From: Neopestalotiopsis rosae
Taxonomy: Eukaryota > Ascomycota > Sordariomycetes > Amphisphaeriales > Sporocadaceae
Direction: 5' to 3'
Assembly: GCA_023078685.1 (NCBI GenBank)
Contig: JALGAS010000005.1
Coordinates: forward strand, 2,790,001-2,854,000
Length of the DNA stretch: 64,000 nucleotides
A model generated the notes under the pieces. The model was not told where the DNA came from. It was given only the letters and a program-made list of their open reading frames with translations, and made no database searches. Of this stretch, positions 46,064-58,200 are shown piece after piece (position 1 is the stretch's first letter; each line of letters begins with the position of its first letter). The position numbers and the translations under genes are program-made.

Positions 46064-48102
46064 AATATAGAGCATTGGATTATCAGAATATTTGGGCTGA
46101 TGCGTTATAAACATATCTTTGGAAACACGAGCGGCAAAAATGGCATGGCGTTTTTTAACTTTCGATTGCTTGGAGATTGGGTTCAGGTCCGTACTCTAGA
46201 TACATCTCTAGGCCAACACTACATCAATGAGCAAATAGAATGTACTGCGCAGCAATATCCAGGGAGTATTCAAGTTGAGAATCGAACAATAGATTCATGC
46301 ATAGTCGTCAAAGTCTGCATCCTGCAGTAAACCAATGGTGTTTGCAACAATTATCTATTTCCACCTCCTGGCCTGAGTGAGCGCTCACATACTCGGTCAA
46401 GATGACGATACTATTCACGATACGGCGCAACAACCGGGGATAGACATGGTTACTTGTTACTCATCACTAGTCGCTCGTCAAGATCTCGACAGCAGGTGGA
46501 ACCGGCTTGGTTCGCTCGTCATTGCTTGTTTCTTTGGAAAACAAGAACCCGGTGCATCTCAAAGTGCTTATAGCAATAACACGGACCAAATCCCTGTGCT
46601 ACGTTTCCCCATGATCAAGGTGGGCAAAGTGGGGACTAATGAGTATACCATACCACTCGGTGACTAGAGAGACCCTCACCATGTCTAGCATCTCAGACAT
46701 CCATCCGCCAAGGCATATTCTGGGTGTACTGGCAATGACCCACCACCCGGTGCTGGGGGTACAATGGAATATGCCTTGGTCGATATTTATGGAGACCAGT
46801 CTAGCCTTGTCTCTGACCTTTTCGTGTTCTTTTTTTGTCCCCCACGTGGGCAGCGAAATGCTTGCCTCAACAGGGGAGGGGGCGCCCCAATTCCGTCTCT
46901 TGATGTTTTATTGTGTATTTTTCTAGCTTCCCACGTGGACTGACTGGCCGTGCTCAACAGTGCCTTGGTGGCAAATGCGAATCATTTCGCTTCGCTTGTG
47001 TGAAACCCTAAATGACGAACAGGCTTGCGAGGTATAAACCTCCTTGGGGGCCGCATTCGGCAATCCAGGTTGGGAAAATGAACGGCGATTTCGTAATGAG
47101 CCACGTTGTGTATGCCCTGTTCGCCCATGGGGGGATCGGACATCTTCCTCGCTATAGCCTATCTATAGTGCGAATTTCTGTTGACTTCGGTAAAATTTGG
47201 GTGCAAGTATCATACGTGGTGTTCTTATTTTTCGTGTCACCATACTGGTAATGTTGCATGCAGGCTTTCCAATTATACGAGGTCGTATGAACAGTGCCGG
47301 CCAATCATGATTCAGAACAGGGTGGTTTTCAAGGCGACAGAATTAAAAACAACGTGGGTGTCTCGACCAATCGGAAAATTCAATTGGGCATGTTTTATCT
47401 TTGGCTCGACAGATATACCCCGATCCGGATTCGAGCAGGATCGTATCACGTCCGGGGTAGAAGAATTGCACGCAATCCGTGGTCGTCTTTGGGGTTTCTT
47501 CGCTAAAGAAAAAAGGGTCCTTGCCGTTAGTTAGTGTCCATTCACTGGTGGTCTGACACGTCCTCGGGGAAGGATAGATAGGATAATGATCCCTACCGGT
47601 GGCCAAGGGCGGCCCCAACTTCTCAGATCACCAGTTAAGCTGCCCGTCGGATGCGGCATTGCAACCGAAGACCGTGGGATCATGTTGCGCCTCCTCCCGC
47701 CTACCTGAAAGCGGGAATAAAGCTGGCCGCGCTTTGAGTGAACAGGCCATATCGCTGTAGCCTGTAGGTACGGCTTGGTCCAGACCACCCGTTACTGCTT
47801 ACTCGGCCGGGCTCAGAGGGGGATAAGAAAGGAAAGAGAGAAAAAAAAGAGTCCAAGGTTGTCACGATGGGATTGGACCGGCAGTGAGTAAGTGGGTGTA
47901 TCAAAGCCTCCCGGGAGGGATGACCTCACCACCCAGTTTGTGATCCTACCTTTGTTGAAGACAATCGACCCTTCCGCAGAATCAAACTGCACTACAGATC
48001 CGTAGGTGCCACAGAGTAATCTGTACAAGCCTTGCGACCCTGGTAAGGCTGGAACTGATGCGACTGGCCAGCAAGGCTGCCCCGTACTCTGTAGTACCTA
48101 TC

Positions 48103-48122
48103 GGTCTGGTCTGGTCTGGTCT
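48103..48122. repeat. Short tandem repeat (GGTCT)4
   Basis: Four perfect copies of GGTCT. It is a small simple repeat with no evident function. Confidence 0.85.
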
Positions 48123-49210
48123 CGTCCCTTCTACAGTAATTAAGACCCACGACGGATTTTCCGCAGAGGCTGATCGCCATGATGGTATGTAGCCGCGACC
48201 CCTGGCCCGGCAATTCTTTGGGGGTGGGCGGATGGGCTATGGTGTTGCCCAGCGCCACGGACCCCATTCTACATTCCTTCGCGCACCAAGCAATGCCTTC
48301 TCGGCCGTTCCTTCTTCACCTTTTTTATCATGGTACCCCTACGGCCGAATCAAAGCGACGGTTGAAAAATCTGCAGATCGCCCGTTGCGTGTCTTCGTTT
48401 TGATGATGAAAAGTTGTGTTTCAGGATATATTTCGGGGTGTATGTATGTAACACAACATTGACCTATCTTGGGGAGATGAGATGATGGACCTACGTAAGC
48501 TTTCAGCCCTATGCAATGCGACCCTGTGTGTTGTCTGGTCTTGTGTGTAGGTCTGTATGTAGGTACTGTGATTGTAGTGTAGGACTATCGCCCCCAAAAA
48601 AAGAAGCAGGCAAAACGCAGGTCATGGTACCTGACGAGATGTAGGTACTGTAAGTAGGTCAAATGCAGTCAGCACGCCCAGCGTGTGCCTACATACAGCA
48701 CACGTGGCTTTGGAGAAATAAAGAGGGAAAGAGGTCAACAACCCCAGAATCTCACTCGTGGGTAGTAAGAGAAAGGGGAAAAAAAAATTGGCTGAGCGAA
48801 ACACACCACTCGGGCAATTCTCTACTGAAATGCACATCTTACCTACCCACGACAACTTGCCTGCTAGTTTCCCACGCAGCGTCTATATTCAGCGCTGTGG
48901 GTGAGATGTAAATTTGGGACCCCAAGGCAGCCAGTTGGCGAACAGCATTGAAAGCTTGGCGAGAAACAAAGGTGGCTTATTCCTCCCTCCTACCCACTTG
49001 TGGAAACCAAAAACCTGCTTGTGGTCAGAGAGACAAGACAGCGCTCCCCTGCGTTTATCTCACTGCCTACTTAGTGAACTCGTTCGGCCACGTTACCGAG
49101 CGTCAAATGGCGTCTATCGCGGCTATTAGGCGGCAGTGGTTGGTGGATGGCGGCCTCTCTTTGTGTAAGGGCAGACTTGTGTGTGTAGGTATGTAGGTGT
49201 ATGTCCATGG

Positions 49211-49243
49211 GTGTGCGTGTGCGTGTGTGTGTAAGAGAGAGAG
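49211..49243. repeat. Compound GT/GA microsatellite
   Basis: A run of GTGTGC/GTGT alternation followed by a (GA)n run. It lies in the gene-poor region. Confidence 0.85.
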
Positions 49244-51140
49244 ACACAGATGGACATGGAGGGTCAGCAGAATGCTCTTTCCCACCATACACATGAATTA
49301 GTTTCTAGACTAGCCCCGAAAATGGACTTAAGAGTGTACGGATTGGGTATTTTGAGAAGTCCGAGCTAGTCCGAGCCGCAGCCCTCTTTATCCAAAAATA
49401 AATTATCGCTACTGGCCACTAGAGTTCTACGAATGGTAGTTTTGAGATCGTGGCAGGTTGTAAAGTTTAACCACGAGATCTTTGATACTCCCAAATCCAC
49501 GGTTGACCCCCAGGAGACTGACTGATTGACGACATTGCATACAGAATACTCACCAAATCCATGTTGCGTCTCCTTTGATGCAACACTCGGGCTGTGGATG
49601 CGAATGCCGTACAACATGGGAATGGCCTGCGGGAATGCCCCTCCCTGCTAGGTAACGTAAGGGCAAAACTACCCAAGCCAAGACCTTCAGATACTATATT
49701 CGGCCTAAGGGCCTCTGTAACTTAGTGCAACATTCTCCCCAAAAGCCCACAGAGAGGCCCTACCACCCCTCTACGGCACTCGGCCAAGGACCCGCGGACA
49801 CGGGTGGCAGAGCGCTGGGAAGGAATGCCAATAGTTCATCCCATCTTTACCGGGTATCCTTAGGTCGTAGCAACTGGGATGAACTGCCCCAAGATTCACA
49901 TCCCTGGCCGGCATACACGTACACGCAATGAATTCGATAAATTATTTGATCCTTTTTTCTTTCCTTACTCTGAATGTATCTACCATCTCACTATTCTTGA
50001 ATTTGAAATTTATAATTGGCTAGGCGGATTAGATGAGACAAGGCTTTCCACCCCCTCCCCCACTATGGTTTTGCACTGCAAGGGGTTACAGTTTGTGCAC
50101 ATCCATATCGATCTATATATTCGGAAACTGCCCGGCTATTATCAAGGCGAAGCGGCTTCAAATTTCCTCTTTATTGTCATTTGCGACCCACATCTCAGGG
50201 ATTTCCCTCAAAATGTCATCAAAGAATATGACCACATGCTGTCTATGATGGCGCATCTCCTATCATCAGGGGCATGACTGCTCAATATGAAGATAACCTC
50301 AATCCGATCAATATATCAAGAAATCATGATTCACAAGCACGGTATAATAGCAAATGATTTATCTCTCAAATTGAATGTGTATTGATCCATTAATTGTCCC
50401 AGCCTGGCAATCCGGCCCTCTTTTTTTGCTCTGTGAGAGCGCCAAAGTCTATGTAGTCTTGTTGCTGTAATAGTGGAAAAGCTAGCTTCGTGACCAGACG
50501 AAGTGTGTCTAGAGAATACAAGAGAGGGGGCTAACTGGTACAGAGATTGAGGGAGAGAGATATAGAAACACGGCCAAGGTGTCCTGAAGGGCGCAAAAGG
50601 CCAGCTTGCCCTTTCCAGCACGTCGGCCTAGCTTCTAGGAAAACGAAAGTGTTCGAGCTACTTCCTGAGCAGTCGATGACTTGAGAAAACCAGAAAAGTA
50701 CAGGTTTGTTGTTACATAAGCTACACCCAGTGTGATAGGGTGTGAGAAAGACAGAGATATGAGAGACAGATAGACCTGAAAAAAACAAGAAAAGGGAAAT
50801 AGATGAGAAGAAAATGAGAAATGAACAAACAACAAGCTGCGTGTATCATACCGTGGCTTCCAGCCATAGAAAACCCAATCAGGCTTCGCCCGTTCCACCG
50901 AAAAAAACTCCTGGTATATGCCCAAACCCAGCTCAATAAAAAGTGTCAAGTCCCGTCGAGGGGAAATAGAAAGCAAAGTAAGAAACCAGGAAACACCCTG
51001 ATGCCACCCCATGCCATCACTTTCCCGCCCTCTCACTCTCACTGAAGTGCAAGAACTGGGCACAAGCAAGCGTATGCCGTTCATAATTCTTCAAGTGGTC
51101 AACCGTCAGTCAGCTTCTCCAAACAGAGATCGCAGAATCG

Positions 51141-51160
51141 AAAAAAAAAATAAAAAAAAA
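51141..51160. repeat. A-rich tract
   Basis: Ten A, one T, nine A. It lies about 480 bp from the 3' end of the 82-residue gene on its downstream side. Confidence 0.85.
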
Positions 51161-51639
51161 TCGTCATCCTTTGCCGTCGCTATGCTAGCCTTCGAAGTCA
51201 TGCTGAGTATTGTTGAACAGAGAGTTGAAAAATACAGTGGTCGTGTTCGTTTCGTATGCCATTTTCTCAGGCGCCAATCCAAGCGTCTGCAACGAGTTCT
51301 TCTCTCAAGACGTCAATTTAGCCAAGTTGTCTCATGCTGTCTGCGCGGCTCAGCCATATGAGTTGGAAATAGTCCTGGAAGTTGTGCCATCCTTGGTCCA
51401 AGGTACAATGCGCGCTCGCTGGGACTGGGAAAACAAGCCCCTGTTCGCATCAGCGCTTGCGGAGATGTGTGCGACTACCCAGCTGCTGTCGCGAGAAGAA
51501 GCAGCAGCAGCTGAGGCGATCTTTGCACTGGGCATACGGCTTAGACCTGGTCAAGTCGGAAGATCCGTTGCCCTTCAGATGTCGAGAAGTGGCAGGTGAA
51601 AGCGAAACACGGCAGCTCCTTCACCACAGATCAGGGCGT

Positions 51640-51888
51640 TCACCTGTAGTGTCGAGAGCTCTTGTGAGAGGAACGGCTGCTGTGATAGCCGGAATCTGAG
51701 TATTGCGTGGAAGAGTATGATGATCCATAATAGCTGCGGGAGGAGTGATCCTGGCAAGAACTGCCCACCAGAATGGTTCTCTTGGTCACATGATGACCTG
51801 GTCGACCATATGAAGCACAGCGGTCCACGGCGTGCTGGTAGTACAAGCAACGGCAGCTCGAGTAGAGCTCAACTATCTGGTAGCACAT
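51640..51888 (-). CDS. Small cysteine-rich protein, 82 residues, likely conserved in fungi
   Basis: A single minus-strand exon starting MCYQIVELYSSCRCLYYQH. The N-terminal half has six Cys in the first 47 residues: Cys2, Cys12, Cys14, Cys23 and Cys46 are clear, in SCRCLYYQHAVDRCASYG and ILVGSSCQDH. Together with His20, His33, His34 and His49 these could bind zinc. The C-terminal third is a Ser/Tyr/His-rich tail (SYYGSSYSSTQYSDSGYH). There is no signal peptide. From memory, small fungal hypothetical proteins share the CRCLYYQH..D.C..YG..GH core, so I judge it a real conserved gene of unknown function. It is the only gene I can support in 18 kb. Confidence 0.7.
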   Translation of the reverse strand: MCYQIVELYSSCRCLYYQHAVDRCASYGRPGHHVTKRTILVGSSCQDHSSRSYYGSSYSSTQYSDSGYHSSRSSHKSSRHYR

Positions 51889-54800
51889 GTTGACTGAATT
51901 GGGGCCCGGCGGACAAGACCACCGGTAGTTGGTTTTTGGCAGACTGTGTTGTTTGTGTTGACAGGCTTGTAAGTTGGTGTGAGAAATGCGTGTAACTTTT
52001 TTTTTTCTTTTTTTCTTGTTGTCTTGGTGTCAGATACTTATGTATCTGATGCGTTGACGATGTAAGCAAGGAGATGCAATAGCACTGTTGGAAAGGCAGC
52101 AGTACAGGATATCGAGAAAGTCTTTGATAGTGAGACAGATGGAAGACAGACAGATTGGCGAATTAAGGCGAGAATTGAAAGCAGATCTAGCTAGCGTGAA
52201 ATGGGCGACGAAAAGAAAATCAAGATAATGGAAAGATGTTGAGGATGAGAGAGTATCAGGTGTTATTCCATGATTCAAGATGGAGACGGCATCGTAGCCT
52301 TATAGCCCTGGTGCCTGGGGTCTGGTCGGTCAAGGTCAAGCCAAGCAGTAGGTAGGTAGTCATATGAATAGAGGGCCATGAAGGCAGCAATGACGAAGTA
52401 CACATCCTAGTGCAAGGTGAGGGTATGTACTGTAGTCTTACACATCTAGGTAATGGAGGGTCCCAGAGAAGTAAAAGGCCGTAGAGGTACTTAACCTAAT
52501 GGAGGTCTATGCGGTACGTACACAGGTGTAGAATAGAGCTGCTGCGCATCGCTGATGTCTTGTCTTTTCTCGTCCCGGTTCGTCTGCTATGCAGTAGCAG
52601 TGCAAGCTTGAGCGCAGCGCAGTGCCATGCGGTGCTGCTAAGCAGTCATGTCGGTTTTGATGGGCCCCCATGTCAGGTCCTCCAAAGAGACCCATGGGCG
52701 GTAGCTAAGGTACGTAAGGTACATGGAGCACACCACTGGCACTGGAATAGAATAGCGCAGGGTGCCTTGCCCATGATGAGTAAAGGCGCAGTTCTGGGTG
52801 TAGATTGATCCATCTTTGCATTTTTGGGGGTGTGTAGAGGGAAGGGGGGAAAACGACTAACCTTTAGTGTGCGTCAAAGAAAAGCAACAAAATAAGAGCA
52901 GGACAACGGTTCGCGACTCTGGGGCAAGTAAGACAGACAGACAGATACTAAAGATACCTACAATCCTCCCGCTACCACGTTTGCGTTCAGTGGGCGGGCA
53001 GGTTGAGGTGAGATGCTGGATGACAGGCTTCGTAGAGTGGGGTGTTGTAGCGCAGTAGTACCTGGTTTGGAGTCTTTTTGTGGCCCATTATCCGGCCCTC
53101 CGACTGTCTGTGGTTCTGATGTGCGTCAATTGTGTGGATGGACACTCGAGGTCCATTTCTTGACGTGCGGGCCACGCATCTTGCATGGCGATACTACCAT
53201 TCGTCTTCATATCTGCACGTTGGTTTATGCTGGGCATGTTTGCCAGACAGTACCAGAAGTCAGGTTTTGAAATAGTGTGGGTACTTGGTGTGTCAGTAGT
53301 CAGAATACTCGGCGGGCGTTGGGGTTGATCGAGCGCAGATGGGGACAAAGTAAGAATGCAACACGAGCAGGATCTATTGTGACTTGGAACACCAAAAAAT
53401 AGAAAGGAAAAAAAAAAAGACCCGCGCAGAGAGAGGAGTCGTCAGAAAAGTTACTCACCTCACCCTCGGCCGGGCTCTGAGGGAAAGTGCTACCACTCTA
53501 TACAGTACTACAGGTGCGCCCTTGCCAGTGATTACTTAGCGACCTACGCTCGTACCTGCCTACATCTACATAGTAAAAGATTGTGTGGTCACGATCTGTC
53601 CTTCTTTTGCTGCAGGAGTCGACGGCTGATGCGGGCGGACACATTTGCCAGCCCTTGCAGAGTACATATGCCGAGTATTGTTAGACCTGCGTCTGCATTC
53701 TTGGAGGTACTATGTAAATGTTCGACCTTAGATTATTTGGGCTGGCTGATTCGAACCTATCTCTGGCCGGTCAGTGGTAGACAAAGAGATGTACACAAGG
53801 TACAGGGGTAGGGCTTTCTTTGCAGTTCCAAGGTTAGCACACCAGAGTTCACCCGCCAAGGACCAGGGCCCCGGACATTCATTCAGTCGACTGCTAACTT
53901 GGAGAGGTATCCAGGCTGGATATTCCGTCCTGATCCACCACCAACGCTACTTGCTGAGCACATTGACGAGCAGCGAGCAGGCCCCATCCATACATAGTAT
54001 GGGCACGGCGGATTTGCACCAATCTGATGTACTCGTGCTCGCTGCCAGCGACTACCACTGTCGAAGCCGTCTCCAGGATGACCGGCTCGGGACCTCTCAG
54101 AGGCGATCCGCGATCGCAAGGGAGTCACTCACCTTGACCTGCAGTAGTATAGCCTGGGTCAGGCCATGTTGCTGCTAACGTGCCTAGGTCAAGCAGTGTA
54201 TACATCTCCTCTTACGATATAGATGCTCAAGTATACCTGCGAAGCATTACAAGTCGGGAAATATTATCGCAAGCGCGAAAGCATCGGCACGCAAGCACCA
54301 CCATCAATCACATGTTGCAGGCATAGGCCGCCTCGACCTCGTCCTAGGTTAGACATTTGATACTACCTCTACGGAGTACTCGACTGCTCATTTACAGCCA
54401 TCCCTGCCTACAACTCCGTTACATAGTACTGCTGCACCAGCAAAATCAACGTCTTGGACAAGTGGTATTTCTTTGGCTCGCCCAGCCGGGTTGTTTGGGA
54501 CGTCTATGCAACGCCGGCATACTCTTTGTTTCCGGAGTTCTGTATTTTACAACATTCACGACACGCTCCCGTCAAAGATTGTTCGATTGTTCCGAGTGAA
54601 ACACTGGAAATTATAGTAACTGCCTTACCATGTGTGCGTTTGAGGCGTCGCCTGGCGTATTTGATACTCTAAACAGCGCCTCGTGCCCTGAGTGGCGGTC
54701 AGGTTGGGGCTCATCAGCCACTCGCGGCCCAAACGGATCGTAGGTTAAATGATGGCTCGAATGTCAATCGGGTTGTATATTTGAGTGTCTCTAGATAGCT

Positions 54801-55271
54801 CCAGGCACGACTGAAGCCGGTTTTGGTAGCGTCTGATCGTAAAAACGGCGCAGTCAAACCTTGACTCTTCAAAAAATCCAACCGTTACCAACTATATCCA
54901 TGGTTTGGGTGGTCAGCATCTCGGTCCGCAGCCAAATTTCAAACTACAGACAAGTTGAAAGACCTCGGTAAATTGATATCGAAAATGATAAATAAGACAA
55001 AGAATGATAAAAACGATTCGGGTGTTAATCATCGATGCATCCGCCTGCGCATGCGCATCCCGTATCGAATTCCTATCTTTACATGGTCGCAATGCCACGG
55101 AGTATATGCTGCACCGACTTCCTACTTGGGGCCGGACGTATAACTCATCAAGGTGGGGGCGGGGCAAAGATGGTCTAGCTTGTGCGACAATTTACTTTGT
55201 ACAACTTATTTCAATGCGCGTATGTAACATAGCAGTGTAAGCTAGTCAACCCGGCAGTCTTTTGGTGCTGA

Positions 55272-55291
55272 TGGCTGGCTGGCTGGCTGGC
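55272..55291. repeat. Short tandem repeat (TGGC)5
   Basis: Five perfect TGGC units. No function is evident. Confidence 0.85.
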
Positions 55292-58200
55292 GCTACCGAA
55301 AGAGTCATAGGGCTATGCAACTTGTCCTGGGGCCTGGAGATCGTTTCTGCTTGGACAATCCCATTGTGTGGCTGCGCCATTGGTTGTCGTACGGGTGAAC
55401 AGTAATGATCAACATTCTGAGAAACTTCCATTCTATGCCACCATGCAGAAACAATGGGGACTTGGCAAACCAGGACTGAGACCCTGCGTATCCGCCAGAA
55501 ACGATCTACCAGAGATCTGGAATACATTCGTCTCGTAGGGGTGAGACCGCTAACTACCCACCCAGCTACACACTAGAAGCTGACGTTATTTGGAGAACCC
55601 GTAGACCTCGGCGCGCTCCCGAATTATGTCATGTTTCCGTGCGGTTCGTGGGCGAGCTCTACCTAATCGTTCCTGCAGATACGGACACAGATACAGACAG
55701 AGCCTGACGGGTACGCTTACCGAGTTCCTTCTCGTTACGAGGGATTACGAGCTGACCTGGGGTAGATGGCAAGTACGCCATGGGCTGTCGTCCAGGCTGC
55801 CGACAGGGACTCCCGCAACGAAAGAGCAACTAAATCATCATCTTCAATCGCGCAGTAACAACCAGAGAGTCACATACAACCAGGAAAGAAGAAAACGCTT
55901 CTTGGTAATCATATCTATGCCATCCAGGTGATCTACGATATACACTACCAGTATGCAGGTCATGAACTAGAACCCACCCGATTCGGTCCTGGCCCAATAG
56001 AGGTCGCACAGCGGTCCATGCAGGCCTGGATGCTCACTGGTAGCCGCTAAACTCACCTTCGTTAGTTACCTAGCTACCTTGGTGTACCTAAGATCAAATG
56101 TCTCAGGCGATTCGCCAAGATCCAGCCTAGCAGCTGAGGCAGTCTGCCTTATGGGCAAATTTGGCTGTCACCTGTTTCAGGAGAATCGATACCCAGCATT
56201 CTGTGATCGTCGCAACCCAGATCCTTGGGTCCGATTTCAAGTGACTGACCCAAGAATAGTATGTGCCCCATCGACGACCGGCGAGTCACTCATTCAATTG
56301 AATGACCCCTGAGCGCAATTGTCCCAATAGAGTCAGCAGATAACCGAATATCCGGCAATCGACCTGGGAAGGAATTGTGATCATGACGCCCTCCCAACAA
56401 CTCTGCCTCCGCCGCTCCTGGGATGACATTCCATCCTGAGCAGACACCACCAATGCCGTCTAGCAATTCACTCTGGTACCAAAAACAGATACGAATTGGG
56501 GTGATCTAACAATTCCCATGGTCACAACTTAACTAGGGGTGGGGAATGACTGACTGAATGGACGTCGTTGCCCATGTTGATGGTTGTTCTGCTATCAATA
56601 CGCCCCCCTTACCACTCCAACACCAATTGCACTACTATAACCTGCTTTGAACGAGCCAGAAGAGCACCTTTGCGGCACTGAAACAGATTGGTCGATCACA
56701 AGACATTTTGACTCAGGAACAATAACGTCCTGTCTTCGCGGTTCACCGAAAGCCCAATTCGGAGTAGAGCTGGTATATGAGCTGGGCGGCCATTACTGGC
56801 TACCGACTCCAGGTACCTGATTGATGGATGGACTGGACCCTGCGAGCACAACAGACAGCCCTACCGGCCACACAGTGGCCTATAGTCTTCAATCATCACC
56901 AATGGCTCGTCCTACACAGCATTTGCCACACTTTAATTCTATGCGCCTAGAACTGAAACAATATGCATCTCATCCACCCGACTTCTGGGGGGGCATTGCA
57001 TTGACTACACTTCGGTATGCGATGGCAATGATACCCTTTCTATCGGCGCCGAGTGCCTAGGTAGTCACAGGATACGCCGCTGCAGGTAATAAATTCTCTC
57101 TTCTCTCGCTCCTCGAGGCAGCAATCACATTAGGCGATAACTTCTGCGTAACCCGATCGCCCACACCCCAGGGACCTCCAGACTCACTCCATGTATTATG
57201 CAGGTCGACTGACGATACCATTACATGGCTCAACATACGAATTGGAGGGAATCGTTTGCGGGAAATGCCGCAGAGGGATTTTACAGTTTGTTTTGATGCG
57301 TGACGATGATGCTCGCTGCACTGCAAATGACCGTGGCCGAACATGGCATTTCATACCTAGTCGTCCCCTAAAAACTTACTTCAGTCGATCACAGGGGTAT
57401 CGCGTGCTTCTCCATTCGGGAGCTGGCCAATAATTCTATAGAACCGACCCAGAAAACCTCTCAAGAGAGAGAGACCCCTGCCTTGTTACCAGTGCTGTGG
57501 TGGGAAAAAAGTACTCAACTCGGGCTGCGCCTCGATGATAGTGGCTGGCTGTCTGATCAGTCAAGTGCAGTGACGATGACAAGGGGGGGAAGGAGCGCTG
57601 TGCTGCTTTTCATGCCTGCCTGTCCGATTACATGCACTTGCCAGCCGTCAACCCATTAACCTACGTCAGGCCACTTCACCTTTTTCCTGACCAGCCAGGT
57701 GGACACAGTGACTGTTGTGCTTTCTCTCTGCTTCTCTATCGTTTCTCGATTACCAAGGGCCATCCATAGTCGCAATAATAAGCCGACGTCGATCGGCAGC
57801 TCGTTTGCGGTTGAAGACCCGGTGAACCGGGGTTTTCTTACCCGTCGACCCACCCCGGACACGCCGTTAAGGTCAACTGCTCATTCATGGGGACGTTGCA
57901 AGGTGCTGCAGGACTTACTTAGCACTCGCTACTATGAACTCCAACATACCTACAGATCCATACATTACCTACCGTACGTATGTATGCGCAAACACAGACA
58001 AGTCATGCGACCATCCCTGGGCGGCACGTTCGGAACATTATAGCCAACTGATGTACTGTAGTCCAGGCAACAACCTGATAGCGAGCTTCTCTTGATAATC
58101 AATCAGTCAACGCATAGAATTTCAAAGAAGCTTTGACATCATTCCTCTTCTATCCGTCAAGGCTCGAGCATACCTCGTCATCAGTCTCTTCGGCTACTAT

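Larger units (their letters stand above)
46064..51639. other. 5.6-kb gene-poor region
   Basis: No protein-coding or RNA gene can be supported on either strand. Base composition appears ordinary rather than AT-rich, so heavy repeat-induced mutation is not evident. Open frames are short and without recognisable motifs. It contains a GGTCT repeat, a GT/GA microsatellite and an A-rich tract, and frequent TACCTAC/GTAGGTA-type words. Confidence 0.5.

Noticed and set aside
53740..53775. GGTTCGAATC word on the minus strand
   Set aside because: The B box is incomplete and no tRNA arms can be formed around it.
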